Shown here: positions 12,511-23,440 of the stretch, piece by piece
Position numbering within the stretch: position 1 is the first letter of the stretch
Layout: the number at the start of each line of letters is the position of its first letter
Origin: Pinus tabuliformis
Lineage: Eukaryota; Streptophyta; Pinopsida; Pinales; Pinaceae
Reading direction: 5' to 3'
DNA length: 64,000 nt
Assembly: GCA_031772625.1 (NCBI GenBank)
Contig: CM062813.1
Coordinates: 694,348,420-694,412,419, forward strand
Notes under the pieces: model-generated
Database searches by the model: none
Told to the model about the DNA's origin: nothing
Seen by the model: the letters and a program-made list of their open reading frames with translations, nothing else
Program-made: the position numbers and the translations under genes

Positions 12511-13385
12511 TTGGAGATGAGAAATTCAATATTAGAATATGATCATGATGCATATGAAGATAGGGGTTGTGTAGCACTTGAGCATGTTATCCTTATCTAT
12601 TGTTGTTACCAAAGGTATCGTGGTGCATTGAAGACAAGGAGAAGCCTCAAACGGTTGATGTTTGTCCAGGGAGGTCCACTAAGTATTCCAGTATACACTT
12701 ACAGACAAATGGAAATAGCCACAAAAATCCTCTTCAGTGAATTGAGATTGGGCACACGAGCTTTCGTCACATTCTATGTAGGAAAGCTTCAGGAAAACAT
12801 ATTGTTGCAGTGAAGAAGATAAGACATAAAGCTACTCAGTGAATGGAATAGGTCCTCAACAAAATCAAGCTTCTATCAATTGTACATCACCCAAATCTGG
12901 TTAGACTATTAGGTTGCTGCCTTCAAAGCAATGAACCCATTCTTGTCTATAAATTTATGCCCAATGGCACACTCTATCAGTGTTTACATAAGGAAATAGG
13001 AAAAGGCCTTTCATGGAGGGAAACAATATCAGTGGCCACAGAAACTGCTTGCGCTCTTGCTTACGTTCATTCAGGCCTAATTCCTCCAATTTATCATAGG
13101 GACGTGAAATCAAGCAATATTATGCTTGATTATGGTTTCAATGCCAAGGTTGCAGATTTTGGGTTGTGCGAGATTGTTCAAACAGAAGCCTCACACATTT
13201 CTAGTGCACGTCATAGCAATTTCAGTTATCTAGATCCCTTGTATCATGAGAATTACCACCTCACTGATAAGAGTGATGTTTACAGCTGCGGGGTGGTGTT
13301 GGTAGAGATCATAACTGCACTAAAATTAGTGGATTTCTCCCGTAAGAAGAATGAGATCAACCTCCTTGCTAACAAAAATTGGTAA
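12511..13385 (+). pseudogene. WAK-like receptor kinase domain, copy 1
   Basis: The text encodes a juxtamembrane-like linker, YTYRQMEIATK, and a degraded glycine loop up to a stop near 12811. A long open part (12957-13385) follows with the kinase core: HRDVKSSNIML (catalytic loop), VADFGL (DFG), a damaged activation segment, and DKSDVYSCGVVLVE. The closest family by recognition is plant WAK-like/LRK10-like kinases, plasma-membrane Ser/Thr kinases. The lysine-containing strand is broken by stops. At the end, tg|gtaaattggtgtg looks like a splice donor and ttcatttctttaaag at about 13439 like an acceptor leading into NB-ARC text. Confidence 0.75.
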
Positions 13386-13440
13386 ATTGGTGTGTATTAC
13401 ATTCAACATTAAGATTTCTTTTTTCATTTCTTTAAAGTTT

Positions 13441-13820
13441 ATGGAAAGCATTGATACTTCCTTCCAAAGGAGGGAGACGAACATTGACACAGAGCTTTAT
13501 CAACCTTTAAGATGGAGTTTTAATAATCTGTCTGATCCCTACCGAGAGAAATATTTTCTCAATTGTGCAGAATTTCTTGGAGATAAATAAATTCTTGTGG
13601 AGACATTGATGGAAATGTGGGATAGTGGAGAGTTTCTCAATGGGGCATGGATGCCTTATTTAGTGGATGTTGGGCGACATCGCATAAAAGAACTGGTAAG
13701 TAGGTGCCTACTGGAGTGTGTGGAATATATTGTTGATGATGACGATCACATTGTGGAGTATTTAAAGATTCATGAAGCTCTCTGTGACATGGTGATTTAC
13801 ATAGGCATCCAAGAGAAATG
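13441..13820 (+). pseudogene. NLR NB-ARC C-terminal (ARC2/winged helix) fragment, unit 2
   Basis: Two open pieces in different frames read WSFNNLSDPYREKYFLNCAE and then MEMWDSGEFLNG, YLVDVGRHRIKELVSRCLLE, and IHEALCDMVIYIG. These match the end of the NB-ARC module of coiled-coil-type NLR immune receptors, where IHE..CDM occupies the MHD-motif position. The stop after GDK (about 13588-13590) breaks the frame. The nucleotide-binding P-loop half is missing. Upstream it abuts the kinase of unit 1; downstream it runs into LRR text. Confidence 0.75.
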
Positions 13821-14386
13821 ATTTTTTAGTAGGTCAAAAGTTTCATAACTTTCCCCGTGAAAGAGATGCAAGGGATTGCAACCTGATATGAGTTGGCCAT
13901 AATGTTATTAAGGATCTTCTACCTTATTTGAAATGTTCAAAGTTTGAGAGCTTGGTATTGGACTCTAATGCTAATTTGGAATAGATTTCAAAAGGATTTT
14001 TCTCATACATCAAGTCTCTGAAGGTTTTGGATTTATCATGCACATCCATGGGAACATAGCCAGTCACAGTTCAATAACTTCAGCAGCTTGAGTTTCTTAA
14101 CTCAGCTAGGTGCACAAAACTTGTTGATTTGCCGAAGATTCTTTGCGCTCTATCTAGCCTTCAAGTTTTGAATGCTAGTTCTTGTTTGGCATATTGTTCA
14201 TTTCCCAGTCAAATGGGAAAGCTCGGGAATCTAAAGCAACTTAAATTGGATGCATGCTATAGTCTAAATGAGAACCCAAAAAATATTTCTCAAGTCACTT
14301 CATTAAACACTCTCATCTTGCCATTGATGGAGTCTATTTGTGCAATGAGTGTGGAGGATCTTTCAAAGATCTTCAATCTTACATAG
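13821..14386 (+). pseudogene. NLR LRR fragment, unit 2
   Basis: Leucine-rich repeats can be followed with stops: LVLDSNANLE, KSLKVLDLSCTS and LQQLEFLNSARCTKLVDLP in broken frames. An 85-residue open stretch (14129-14386) then contains ALSSLQVLNASSCLAYCSF and QMGKLGNLKQLKLDACYSL. The spacing of L-x-x-L-x-L-x-x-C/N is the plant NLR LRR pattern. Only about six repeats are present, far fewer than in a full receptor. The fragment ends at a TAG immediately before the linker to the kinase. Confidence 0.7.
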
Positions 14387-15235
14387 TTGACCACAAAAGT
14401 GGTAAAATCAGAAAATAAAGTGGATACAGAGTTAACTAGGTTGGAGATGAGAAATTCAATATTAGAATATGATCACGATGCAGATGCAGATAGAGGTTGT
14501 GTAGCACATGAGCATGTTATCCTTCTCTATTGTTGTTACGAAAGGTATTGTGGTGAATTGAAGACAAGGAGAAGCCATAAATGGTTGATGTCTATCCAGG
14601 GAGGTCCACTAAATATTCCAGTCTACACCTACACACAAATGTAAATAGCCACAAAAATCTTCTCCAGTGAACTGAGATTGGGTACAGGAGGTTTCAGCAC
14701 AGTCTATGCAAGAAATCTTTAGGGAAAATGTAATTTTACAGTGAAGAAGATAAAGCATAAGGATACTTAGTGAATGAATAGGTCCTCAATGAAATTAGCT
14801 TTTGTCAACTGTATATCACCCAAATCTGGTTAGAATATTAGGTTGTTTCCTTGAAAACAATGAACCCATTCTTGTCTATAAATTTATGCCCGATGGCACA
14901 CTCCATCAACATTTACATAAGGAAATAGGAAAAGGCCTTTCATGGAGGGCAAGAGTATCAGTGGCCGCAGAAACTACTCGCGCTCTTTCTTACCTTCATT
15001 GAGGCCTAAATCCTCCAATTTATCACAAGGACATGAAATCAAGCAACATTATGCTTGATTATGGTTTCAATGCCAAGGTTACATATTTTGGGTTGTGCAG
15101 GATTGTTCAAACAAAAGCCTCACACGTTTCTAGTGCACCTCAGGGCACTTTCGGTTATCTAGATCCCCTGTATCATGAGAAATACCACCTAACTTATAAG
15201 AGTGATGTTTACAGCTTCAGGTTGGTGTTAAGATG
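14387..15235 (+). pseudogene. WAK-like receptor kinase domain, copy 2
   Basis: A linker (14387-14644) leads into kinase text. The glycine loop (LGTGGFSTVYAR) follows a stop and the VAVK-like strand is degraded. Later segments are readable: TVYHPNLVRILGCFLENNEP, CLASS-type PPIYHKDMKSSNIML, where the catalytic HRD has become HKD, TYFGL in place of DFGL, QGTFGYLDPLYHE, and YKSDVYSF. The changes at both HRD and DFG mean this copy could not be an active kinase even if it were expressed. At about 15230 it runs straight into NB-ARC text, so the end of the kinase and the intron seen in copy 1 have been deleted. Confidence 0.75.
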
Positions 15236-15741
15236 GAGTTTTAATAATCTGTCTGATCCCCACCCAAAAATATGTTTTCTAAATTGTGCAGAATTTCTTG
15301 GAGATAAATAAATTATTGTGGAGATGTTGGTGCAAATGTGGGACACTGAAGAGTTTCTCAACGGGGTAGGGTTGCCTTATTTGGTACTTCCTTCGAAAGG
15401 AGCGAGACGAACATTGACACAGAGCTTTATCAGCCTTTAAGTTGGAGTTTTAATAATTTGTCTGATCCCAACCCAGAGAAATGTTTTCTAAATTGTGAAG
15501 AATTTCTTGGAGATAAATAAGTTCCTGTGCAGACGTTGGTGCAAATGTGGGACACTAAAGAGCTGCTCAACAGGGCAGGGATGCCTTATTTAGTGGATGC
15601 CTGGCGACATCACAGAAAAGAACTGGTAAGTAGATGCCTACTGGAGTGTGTGGAATATATTGTTGATGATGACTATCATACTGTGGAGTATTTAAAAATT
15701 CGTGAAGCTCTCTGTGGCATGGCGATTTACATAGGAAGCTA
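15230..15741 (+). pseudogene. NLR NB-ARC C-terminal fragment, unit 3 (internally duplicated)
   Basis: The WSFNNLSDPHP...FLNCAEFLGDK segment appears at about 15231-15311. After about 70 further bases it restarts at about 15383 (ttccttcgaaaggagcgag), running through a second copy to YLVDAWRHHRKELVSRCLLE and IREALCGMAIYIGS at 15741. It is therefore a partial tandem duplication of about 180 bp inside the unit. Frames are interrupted after each GDK. This is the NLR NB-ARC end without its nucleotide-binding half. Confidence 0.7.
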
Positions 15742-16313
15742 GGAGAAATGCTTTTTTTAGTAGGTCAAAAGTTGCAAAACTTTCTCGGTGAAAGAGATAC
15801 AAGGGATTACACCTGGATATTAGTTGTCCATAAAGCTATTAAGGATCTTTAACTTATTTGAAATTTTCAAAATTTGAGAGCTTGGTATTGGTCTCTAATA
15901 CTAGTTTGGAAGAGATTTCGAAAGGATTTTTCTCAAACATCAAGTCTCTGAAGGTTTTGGATTTAGCACATCCATAGGAACATAGCCAGTTAGAGTGCAA
16001 CAACTTCAGAAACTTAAGTTTCTTAACTCGGCTAGGTGCACCAAACTTGTTGATTTGCCACAGATTCTTTGCACTCTATCTAGCCTTAAAGTTTTGAATC
16101 TTAGTTCTTGTTTGGCATAGCGTTCATTTCCCAGTCAAATGGGAAAGCTCAAGGATCTAAATAAACTAAAATTAGATGCATGCTACAGTATAAATGAGCT
16201 TCCAAAAAACATTTCTCAAGTCACTTCATTAAACACTCTCATCTTGCCATTAATGGAGTCTATTTGTGCAATGAGTGTGGAGGATCTTTCAAAGCTCTCC
16301 AATCTTACATAGT
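15742..16313 (+). pseudogene. NLR LRR fragment, unit 3
   Basis: The same LRR series as in unit 2 can be read, with more damage: KSLKVLDLAHP..., LQKLKFLNSARCTKLVDLPQ and QMGKLKDLNKLKLDACYS, then TLILPLMESICAMSVEDLSK up to a TAG at the end. Several single-base deletions shift the frame. It is non-functional and precedes kinase copy 3 by the same linker as in the other units. Confidence 0.7.
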
Positions 16314-16345
16314 TGACCACAAAAGTGGTCAAATCATAAAATAAA

Positions 16346-17255
16346 GTGGATACAGAGGTCAATTGCTTGGATATGAGAAATTTAATATTAGAATATGATC
16401 ATGATGCAGATGTAGATAGAGGTTGTGTAGCACCTGAGCGCGTTATCCTTCTTTACTGTTGTTACCAAAGGTATCATGGTCCATTGAAGATAAGGAGAAG
16501 CCTCAAACGGTTGAAGTATGTCCAGGGAGGTCCACAAAATATTCCAATCTACACCTACAGACAAATGTAAATAGCCACAAAAATCTTCTCCGGTGAATTG
16601 AGATTGGGTACAGGAGGCTTTGGCACAGTCTATGCAAGAAAGCTTGAGGGAACACATATTGTTGCAGTGAAGAAGATAAGGTATAAAGATACTCAATGAA
16701 TGGAATAGGTCCTCAACGAAGTCAGGCTTCTGTCAACTGTACATCACCCAAATTTGGTTAGACTCTTAAGCTGTTGCCTTCAAAACAATGAACCCATTCT
16801 TGTCTATAAATTTATACCCAATAGCACACACTATCAATGTTTACGTAAGGAAATAGGAAGAGATCTTTCATGGAGAGCAAGAGTATGAGTGGCCGCAAAA
16901 ACTGCTCGTGCTCTTGCTTACCTTCATTCAATCCTAAATCCTCCAATTTATCACAGGGACGTGAAATCAAGTAACATTATGCTTGATTATGGCTTCAATG
17001 TGAAGGTTGCAGATTTTGGGTTGTGCAGGATTGTTCAAATAGAAGCCTCACACATTTCCAGTGCACCTCAGGGCACTTTCGGTTATCTAGATTCCCTGTA
17101 TCGTGAGAATTACCACTTCACTGATAAGATTGATGTTTACAGCTTCGTGGTGGTGTTGGTAGAGAGCATAACTACACTGAAAGTAGTAGATTTCTTATGT
17201 AAGAAGAGGATTTCTTATGTAAGAAGAACTAGATCAACCTCCTTGCAATAACAAA
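16346..17255 (+). pseudogene. WAK-like receptor kinase domain, copy 3 (best preserved)
   Basis: This copy keeps most kinase landmarks in order: YTYRQM, the glycine loop LGTGGFGTVYARKL (about 16603-16645), VAVKKI with the ATP-binding lysine, VHHPNLVRLL, HRDVKSSNIMLDYGF, VADFGLCRIV, QGTFGYLDSLYRE, and DKIDVYSFVVVLVE. It is still broken by stops after the linker (about 16568), at about 16697 and at about 16886. A 20-bp tandem duplication (gatttcttatgtaagaaga) sits at the end near 17190-17230. As a family, such WAK-like kinases are membrane receptors; here no signal peptide, ectodomain or transmembrane segment is present. Confidence 0.8.
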
Positions 17256-17310
17256 AATTGGTAAATTGGTGTGTATTACATTTAACATTAAGATTTGTTT
17301 TTTCATTTCT

Positions 17311-18012
17311 TTTCTTATTCAAATTTGGCAATAGTTAGATTACATAATATATCACATTTTTTTCATCTATGCTCTTCTTCTATATGCACTACCGACTTAC
17401 AACGTTTTTTTGCACCCTCTGATACAAATGCTAGTAAATACAACTTTTCATTAAAATATATATATGTAATATAAATATGTATACGCAATGATATCTATGA
17501 TGCTGTGTAACTCAGAAAAAGCCATTAAATACACTATTAATGAAATGGCACTTGAGGTTATGGATGAGGGAGGTAGGCCTCCACTCTACCAAGCCAAACC
17601 ATGAATGATGAAAGAGAGAGAAATTACCGCACGTCCACAGTAACGTTAATTTTAATATAAAGTTCTGAAAAGACACACCGTACAATTATAACCGTTATTT
17701 TAGACTTCGTGGGAAAATCCCACTAAGGGTTATTTTAGACTTCGTGGGAAAATCCCACTAAGTCAATTTAATTTTTTATTTGGTTTTACATCATAAGCGT
17801 TTTTGTTTTTTTGATGAGATCTAAATTCTAAATTTAGAAAGAAGTTACTTTAAAGTATACGAGGCTAAAAATAGTTTATGAGACAAATTGTTTCTTCTTC
17901 TGTAAATTTAACTTTTAATGTCTGTCCAAAAGAATTTGACTCTCCCCTATATTAAATAAAAATATTATAAATTACGAAAATAGTATGTGTACAAAGGAAT
18001 TTGACTTTCCAC
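17311..18012. other. Non-coding stretch with one 35-bp tandem repeat
   Basis: No gene is seen. A perfect tandem pair of gttattttagacttcgtgg plus gaaaatcccactaagg lies at about 17692-17762. Each unit holds the short inverted repeat gtgggaaaatcccac. From about 17930 the text begins to resemble the duplicated block. Confidence 0.6.
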
Positions 18013-18604
18013 TGAATTAAATAAAAATATTATAAATTATTATTGCATCAAATAATTAATGTATAATTTAATTAATAATAAAATATTTTTTTGGCATAAT
18101 TTAATAATATTATTTGGAACAAGATTGTGGTTTCTTGTTGTTTAAAATGCACTTTTAAATACATAAATGGTATTTCACACCTTACAAAACCCTTAAAATA
18201 TTAGGACTTTATAAATTAAACAACCTAAACTTGTGATTTTTAAAAGTCTCTATTAAATTTTAGACAAAATTGACAAGAAAAAATGTTAGGAAAACAGTTG
18301 TTTCGGCTATTCATGAAATGGAATATCAAGTCACAACTAGATATGATGCATTTGACTCTCCATTAGATTAAATAAAAATATTATAAATTATGAAAATAAT
18401 TTAATTTTTCATTGCATCAAATAATAGAGGCATAATTTAACTAATAATGAATCTTTGTCCAAAGGAATTTGACTCTCCACTAGATTAAATAAAAATATTA
18501 TTAATGATGAAAAGAATTTAATAAAAATATTATAAATTATGAAAAGAATTTAATTTCTTATTGTATCAAATAATGGACGCATAATTTAATTAATAATGAA
18601 ATAT

Positions 18605-20782
18605 ATATATATATATATATTTTTTCTAATTGGAGGCGCTTCAAGTCTCATGGCCCGGAGGTTCAAGAAAACATTGGAACTCTTTCTTCAAGCCTCTGGA
18701 GGTAGGCTAAACAATAACAAGTGCATGATTTACACATGGAATGTCCCCACACATATCATTAAGAGAATCTCCACAATCTTGGACATCCCGGCTCAAAGGA
18801 ACTGGACACATTTCATGTACCTGGGGTTACCCTTAGCCAAGGAAACGATCAAAACTGAAATCTGGGTCAAGATAATTGAGAAGCTGAGAGGGAAGCTTCA
18901 GAGCTGGGGAGTGTCTTGGCTCAACTTGGCGGGCAGAACAATCCTTATCAAGGCCATCCTTTCAGCTCTTCCAATCTATCAGTTTGCAACTTCTCTCGCT
19001 CCGGCCAGCATTCATAAACACATGGAACTACTTATCAGAAGCTTCTTGTGGCAGGGAGGAAGGCAAGATTCAAAAAAGTTCAGCCTGGTAAAATGGGATC
19101 AGGTCATCCTTCCCTTCGAGAAAGGAGGGCTCGGAATAAGAATCCCAAGATTTGCCAATATGGCCATGGGTTTTAAATTGATCTGGAGAATCCTAAATGA
19201 AAAAGGAGCTTGGTGGACAGAGGTCATCAAAAAGAAATACCTGAATGGGGCCAACTCCAATATCCTTTCAGAAATCATTATTGACAGGCAGTGCACCCCA
19301 GTATGGAAGCTAATAAAAAAAACTCTTCCTCAATTCAAAGCATGTATCTCAAGAGTCCCGGGCAATGGCAGAAATATCAACATTTGGGCGGACAGAATAA
19401 TGGGCTCAGAAGCAAGGGAAGCTATTCCTAATTTCAGGCCCTTGCAACGGTGGATGACAGAGGAAAATTTCAAGACACTTTATGACATCTCTTCCTGGGA
19501 CCACAACAGTTGGATAGGCTGGAAGTCTATCCCCCTCCCTAACGACCTTAAGAATCTTTGGGATGAATTCAAATTATCACTCACAGGCTCAGTTCCCATT
19601 AACAGAATGTCAGAAGATAAATATGTTTGGGACTCCAACGGTGGCAGCTACACGGTCAAAGAGGGTTATAAAATCCTTCAAAATGTTTTAGCAATAAACA
19701 ACTGGCCTCTCCACAAAGTGGCTTGGAAAATTGAATGCCTTCCCAAGGTAAAATTCTTCAATTGGACCCTCCTCAACAGTAAAATTCTCACTGCGGAAAA
19801 TCTAAGGAAGAAGGGTATCCATGGCCCATCAATCTGCTGCTTGTGTAGGGCAGCGGAAGAAAGCAGTAACCACCTTTTTATAGAGTGCTCCTTTGCGCGA
19901 ACTTGCTGGAAACTCATCACTAGCCCGCTGATCATAGGCGACCTCCCCAACCAGATCACACTCCTTCAGAAAAATTGGGGAAGAAGTTACCCTCATCCCA
20001 AAAAAGGTAAGATCCTGGCTAAAAGGTTGTGGAACAGCATACCCCCAAACCTCTGCTGGCAGATATGGAACGCCAGAAACAAATGCATTTTCAATAATAA
20101 GAATCCCAGCATCCCCAGCACCTTGGCAAAAGCAATTGCGCTCATCTCAGAGACCATTGGGGCGAATGGAATAACCCATGTTGGCTCGGAATCGGGAGAC
20201 CCAAGAGAAAAAGAGTGGATGAGTAAATTCAGCTATGAAGCAAGAATTCAAAAAACAGTAAGCACAGGAAAAGAAAATTCTGATTGGAAGCTGAGAGGGA
20301 CCAAAGAGGAAATCAGAGATTGGATACAAAACCAAAGGAGACCCTCCCTTCAATTCGACGGGGCATCAAAAAACAACCCGGGTCAAGCTGGAGCTAGAGG
20401 AATCATCAGAGACACCCAAGGAAAAACCATAGTTACCTATGAATGGGGATTGGGATCTATGTCCAATAACAAGGCAGAGGCCTATAGTCTCCTCCTAGGA
20501 ACTTCTATAGCAAGAAAACTCGGCCTCCAAAACTTGCTAATTATGGGAGACTCAGCTATTATCATAGCCGCCATGATTTCTGGGAAGGATTTCAAACAAA
20601 TGGCCCTGAACAGCATCAAATGCAGGATCTTGGAAAATACCAGGGGAATAAGCGAGGTCATCTTCAAGCACGTTCTAAGAGGAAGCAATACGGAGGCAGA
20701 TGATCAGGCCAACAAGGCAACAAGCAGACAGACAGGCCAGGTCAGAGAAAATGATGAAGTTTATGACAAAGCCATACCTTAA
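18605..20782 (+). pseudogene. LINE ORF2 C-terminal part: RT end, zinc-binding region, RNase H
   Basis: ORF2 of plant LINEs copies the element RNA at the nicked target. Here about 725 residues survive uninterrupted. First comes the post-catalytic RT segment (GGRLNNNKCMIY, YLGLPLAKE, LNLAGRTILIKAILSALP, FLWQGG). Next is a zinc-binding region (CCLCRAAEESSNHLFIEC, about 19840-19895). Last is a C-terminal RNase H with all four acidic residues recognisable (FDGAS; NNKAEAYS; GDSA; EADDQANK; about 20350-20730). The in-frame ATG at 18596 lies in the flanking target duplication, so it is fortuitous. Missing are the endonuclease and most of the RT. The stop overlaps the next ORF by 83 bp. Confidence 0.9.
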
Positions 20783-21833
20783 GCCACCCTACCCCATCCC
20801 CTCATCTCAGAATCCGAGTCACCTCAGGCATCATTCCCCTCGAAATTGGCTCTTCATCAAATCTCCTTATCCCCTCCAAAATCTCCTCGACTGCGCAAAA
20901 CTGTACCTCAAAAGCCAAATCCGCCCCCCTGACTTGGTTCACATCATCTCTCTCTGTCTCAACATAGAATATCATGCATTCACGGCAGACATTCTCTGGC
21001 TTTGCGTTCGGGACCATCCCCTCTGTACCCTCTCCGCACGCAGCAAAATCTTATCAGGGGATCCCAATCCTTTCAAGAGCCGACCCTCTCAGCATTGGTT
21101 CAAGCATCTGAGGAACCTCTTTCTCCCTATTTATAGCAGCTTGGGCCTCAGTGATCCCTCACTCTGCAGCGCTGCAAGGATCCTTCATTGCGCTCTCATC
21201 AAGTATAGGCTTCCTCCTGAAGCAGATCACAATCATTGGGAACTCGACCTCCGTTCCCCGACTGTGGTAATCTCTGGTTTATTTAATGCTGTTTCAAACT
21301 TTGCTAACGAGTGGTCTCTTGGCTATAGCAGCGTTCCTCGAATCCCCCTGCTCCCGAGTTTTCTCATTCCTTCTCTGATCCATCCACTCCCTCATACCGC
21401 CTCCCTTCCTGGTACTTCCTTCCTCCCCGGATTCTGTCTGTCTCCCCCTTTTGCTGACTTTTTTCCCCAGTTCACCAAGATGGCGGATCAGCAAGACCAG
21501 CCAAATGCTCAGGAGCCCGCCCAAAATCCTTTAGACAGGATTTTCAACAACGAGTGCACTATGTGCAAAACGCATACATTCATGATCAATAGATTTGTCA
21601 AGCATTTCAATGAACTAAAGGAAGATTATCAGGCAGATAGCAGATCGAAACGGAAGAAGCTGGAGAAGCGAAAAGCAGAAATTGAAGCCTTGAAGGAGAG
21701 GTGCAGCCATCTGGAGGAAGCCATAGAGCATATCAGAACTCTCACTCAGAGTTTTCAAGCAGAGGCTTCAACTAAAGCCAGCGCCAGGAAGGATCCCCTC
21801 CCCGATGACTCGGTCACTCAGAATCTTCCCTAG
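20700..21833 (+). CDS. Extra 3' ORF of the LINE: unknown protein with C-terminal coiled coil
   Basis: An uninterrupted 377-codon frame overlaps the RNase H end in the +1 frame and runs to 21833. I do not recognise the family. Residues about 25-260 are Pro/Ser/Leu-rich with hydrophobic helical stretches. From residue 261 (ATG at 21480 in the strong context aagATGgc), a 117-residue C-terminal part contains CTMCKTHTF and a Lys/Glu-rich helix (KKLEKRKAEIEALKERCSHL) that should form a coiled coil. It could be translated by termination-reinitiation or frameshifting from ORF2, from the internal ATG, or not at all. LINEs usually place the coiled-coil ORF1 at the 5' end, so a long 3' ORF is unusual. 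Only about 190 bp of 3' UTR follow. Confidence 0.55.
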   Translation: MIRPTRQQADRQARSEKMMKFMTKPYLKPPYPIPSSQNPSHLRHHSPRNWLFIKSPYPLQNLLDCAKLYLKSQIRPPDLVHIISLCLNIEYHAFTADILWLCVRDHPLCTLSARSKILSGDPNPFKSRPSQHWFKHLRNLFLPIYSSLGLSDPSLCSAARILHCALIKYRLPPEADHNHWELDLRSPTVVISGLFNAVSNFANEWSLGYSSVPRIPLLPSFLIPSLIHPLPHTASLPGTSFLPGFCLSPPFADFFPQFTKMADQQDQPNAQEPAQNPLDRIFNNECTMCKTHTFMINRFVKHFNELKEDYQADSRSKRKKLEKRKAEIEALKERCSHLEEAIEHIRTLTQSFQAEASTKASARKDPLPDDSVTQNLP

Positions 21834-22689
21834 GAGCTATGGAATGTAAATTTTGTTGGTTAGGTGGTTCTTTTGTTCGGCAATATAGCCGTTACTTCTT
21901 TACTTTCAGTTATCATAGAGGTAGAAATGAGGAAAAAGGGTCTGCGCACCCGGTTTTGATCCTCATCACCCAAACTTATCATGTCTATGTTCTAAAACTT
22001 TGTATCTGAGGTTTTTATAATATACAAGTAGCCGATTCTGTTAAAAAAAAAAAATGAAATATTTTTTTTTGGCAAAATTTAATAATACAATTTGAAACAA
22101 GATTGCGATTTCTTGTTGTTTAAAATGTACTTTTGAATCCATAAATGGTGTTTAGCACCCTAAAAAACCCTTAAAACATTAGAACTTTGCAAATTAAACA
22201 ACCTAAACTTGTGATTTTTAAAAGTCTCTATTGAATTTTGGGCAAATTTGACCAGAAAAGTGTTGGGAAAAGCATTATTTCATCCATTGTCTATTCATGA
22301 AATGGAATTTCAAGTCTCAACTAAGCATGATGCATTGGAAGTTTCATTTTAATAAGGAATGGGTAGAGTTTTTTAATTGGAATGAGAATATTTTAGATAA
22401 TCGGTAACTTCTAAACATCAGTTGCCAAGATTACACCAGATACAACTATGTCATAAATACCACAACAGGTCAATTACAACATGTATCTAGAGAATTGAAC
22501 CCACGCTAAATGAATTAGTCACCAAACCACTTGAGCTAACATCCTTTGACAAAGAATAAGTAAAAATTAGATTTCTTTGTTTTTGGGAATAACCAAAATG
22601 ATATCTTTTAATTTGTACAATATTTTTGCAAGTGAAAATTTTTCTATTCTTACCTAATTTAGTTCATTCGAAGCTTGAAATTAAATTAT

Positions 22690-23440
22690 GGCATGAATGC
22701 AACAAGTATATATATCTTATGATATTATATCTTTGTTGTTTATGAATGAAACAAGTGAAACATGAACTGCTCCTATTGAAGCAATTACCATGGTGCAAGT
22801 CATAAGGTATTTAAAAAAAATTGAGCAAATGGAAGAGGGTAGATGACCTAAGGTTATCTTTAATGATAGATTGTGCAAGAGCAAAGAAACTTGGATGCTA
22901 CAAAACAACAAATGGTTTAGTAACTGGGTTATTTGCTTGAACGTGTGTCCCATAAACAACAAAGAGATAAAAGCTTTTGTAATGGAAAAGTTCCACAAGC
23001 GTACTTGTGATAAGGAGCTAGGAAGAAAGAAAAATTACTATATTGAAGTGTTTAATCCCACTCATAGTCATCAACCAAAAGCATACATAGAGGCCAATAT
23101 CTCTTGGAGAGCCAAAATTCTTATTGCTTAGTTAAGGACTAATTCTCATCAACTTTGTTGTAAAACAGGGCACTGGAAAAGGCCAAAGGAAGTGTGGAAG
23201 GAAAGAGTATGCATTATTTGTTCTTCCGGAAAAGTGGAAGTAGAAAAACATTTCATTTTAGAATGTGAGGCCTTCAAAGACAACAGAGAAAGTTATGCAT
23301 ATATGTTGGCAGCTAGCTCTTAGGATAATCTATTTAGCGAGGGGTTTGTCGAGAAGCTGGGAGAATTTATTTTGAAGCTTCACAGAAAATGGGCCGAATA
23401 CATCAAGCAGATGAAGAAGCAATCTGTTCCATAGGCTATC
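22690..23440 (+). pseudogene. LINE reverse-transcriptase C-terminal remnant, copy 2
   Basis: This is the paralogue of 1208-1930 but lacks its internal deletion. After stops near 22764 and 22845 a frame runs LQNNKWFSNWVICLNVCP, KRTCDKELGRK, FNPTHSHQPKAYIEANISW and, past a stop, CIICSSGKVEVEKHFILEC with AFKDNRESYAYMLAASS. The CxxC...HxxxxC arrangement is the zinc-binding tail of plant LINE ORF2. It is a degenerate fossil older than the block duplication, and is unrelated in position to the young LINE at 18605. Confidence 0.65.

Larger units (their letters stand above)
12160..17310 (+). repeat. Tandem array of NLR-fragment plus WAK-like kinase units
   Basis: Three degenerate head-to-tail units of roughly 2 kb share the same order: end of NB-ARC with winged-helix region, short LRR segment, linker, then receptor-kinase domain. 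LRR-to-linker junctions recur at about 12455, 14387 and 16310 with nearly the same sequence (tacatagttgaccacaaaagtgg and close variants), so the junction predates the duplications. No NB-ARC P-loop or kinase-2 motif is present anywhere. Every unit has in-frame stops. After unit 3 the similarity ends at about 17310. Components are listed separately. Confidence 0.8.
18605..22052 (+). mobile_element. 5'-truncated LINE (non-LTR retrotransposon) with poly(A) tail
   Basis: The insertion is bounded by a 10-bp target duplication aatgaaatat (18595-18604 and 22053-22062). It ends in an A-run after gattctgtt, the hallmark of target-primed reverse transcription. The duplicated block has the uninterrupted site near 585 (aatcaaatatttttttggg). 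Its 5' end begins inside ORF2 just beyond where the RT catalytic FADD box would lie, so it is dead on arrival. It carries two long ORFs (to 20782, and 20700-21833) with no stop codons, which suggests recent insertion. It is more GC-rich than its surroundings. Confidence 0.92.

Noticed and set aside
13386-13440. Possible short intron between kinase copy 1 and NB-ARC text
   Set aside because: Donor- and acceptor-like bases exist, but the flanking frames are broken and unit 2 lacks the region, so it was noted under the kinase and not called as an intron.
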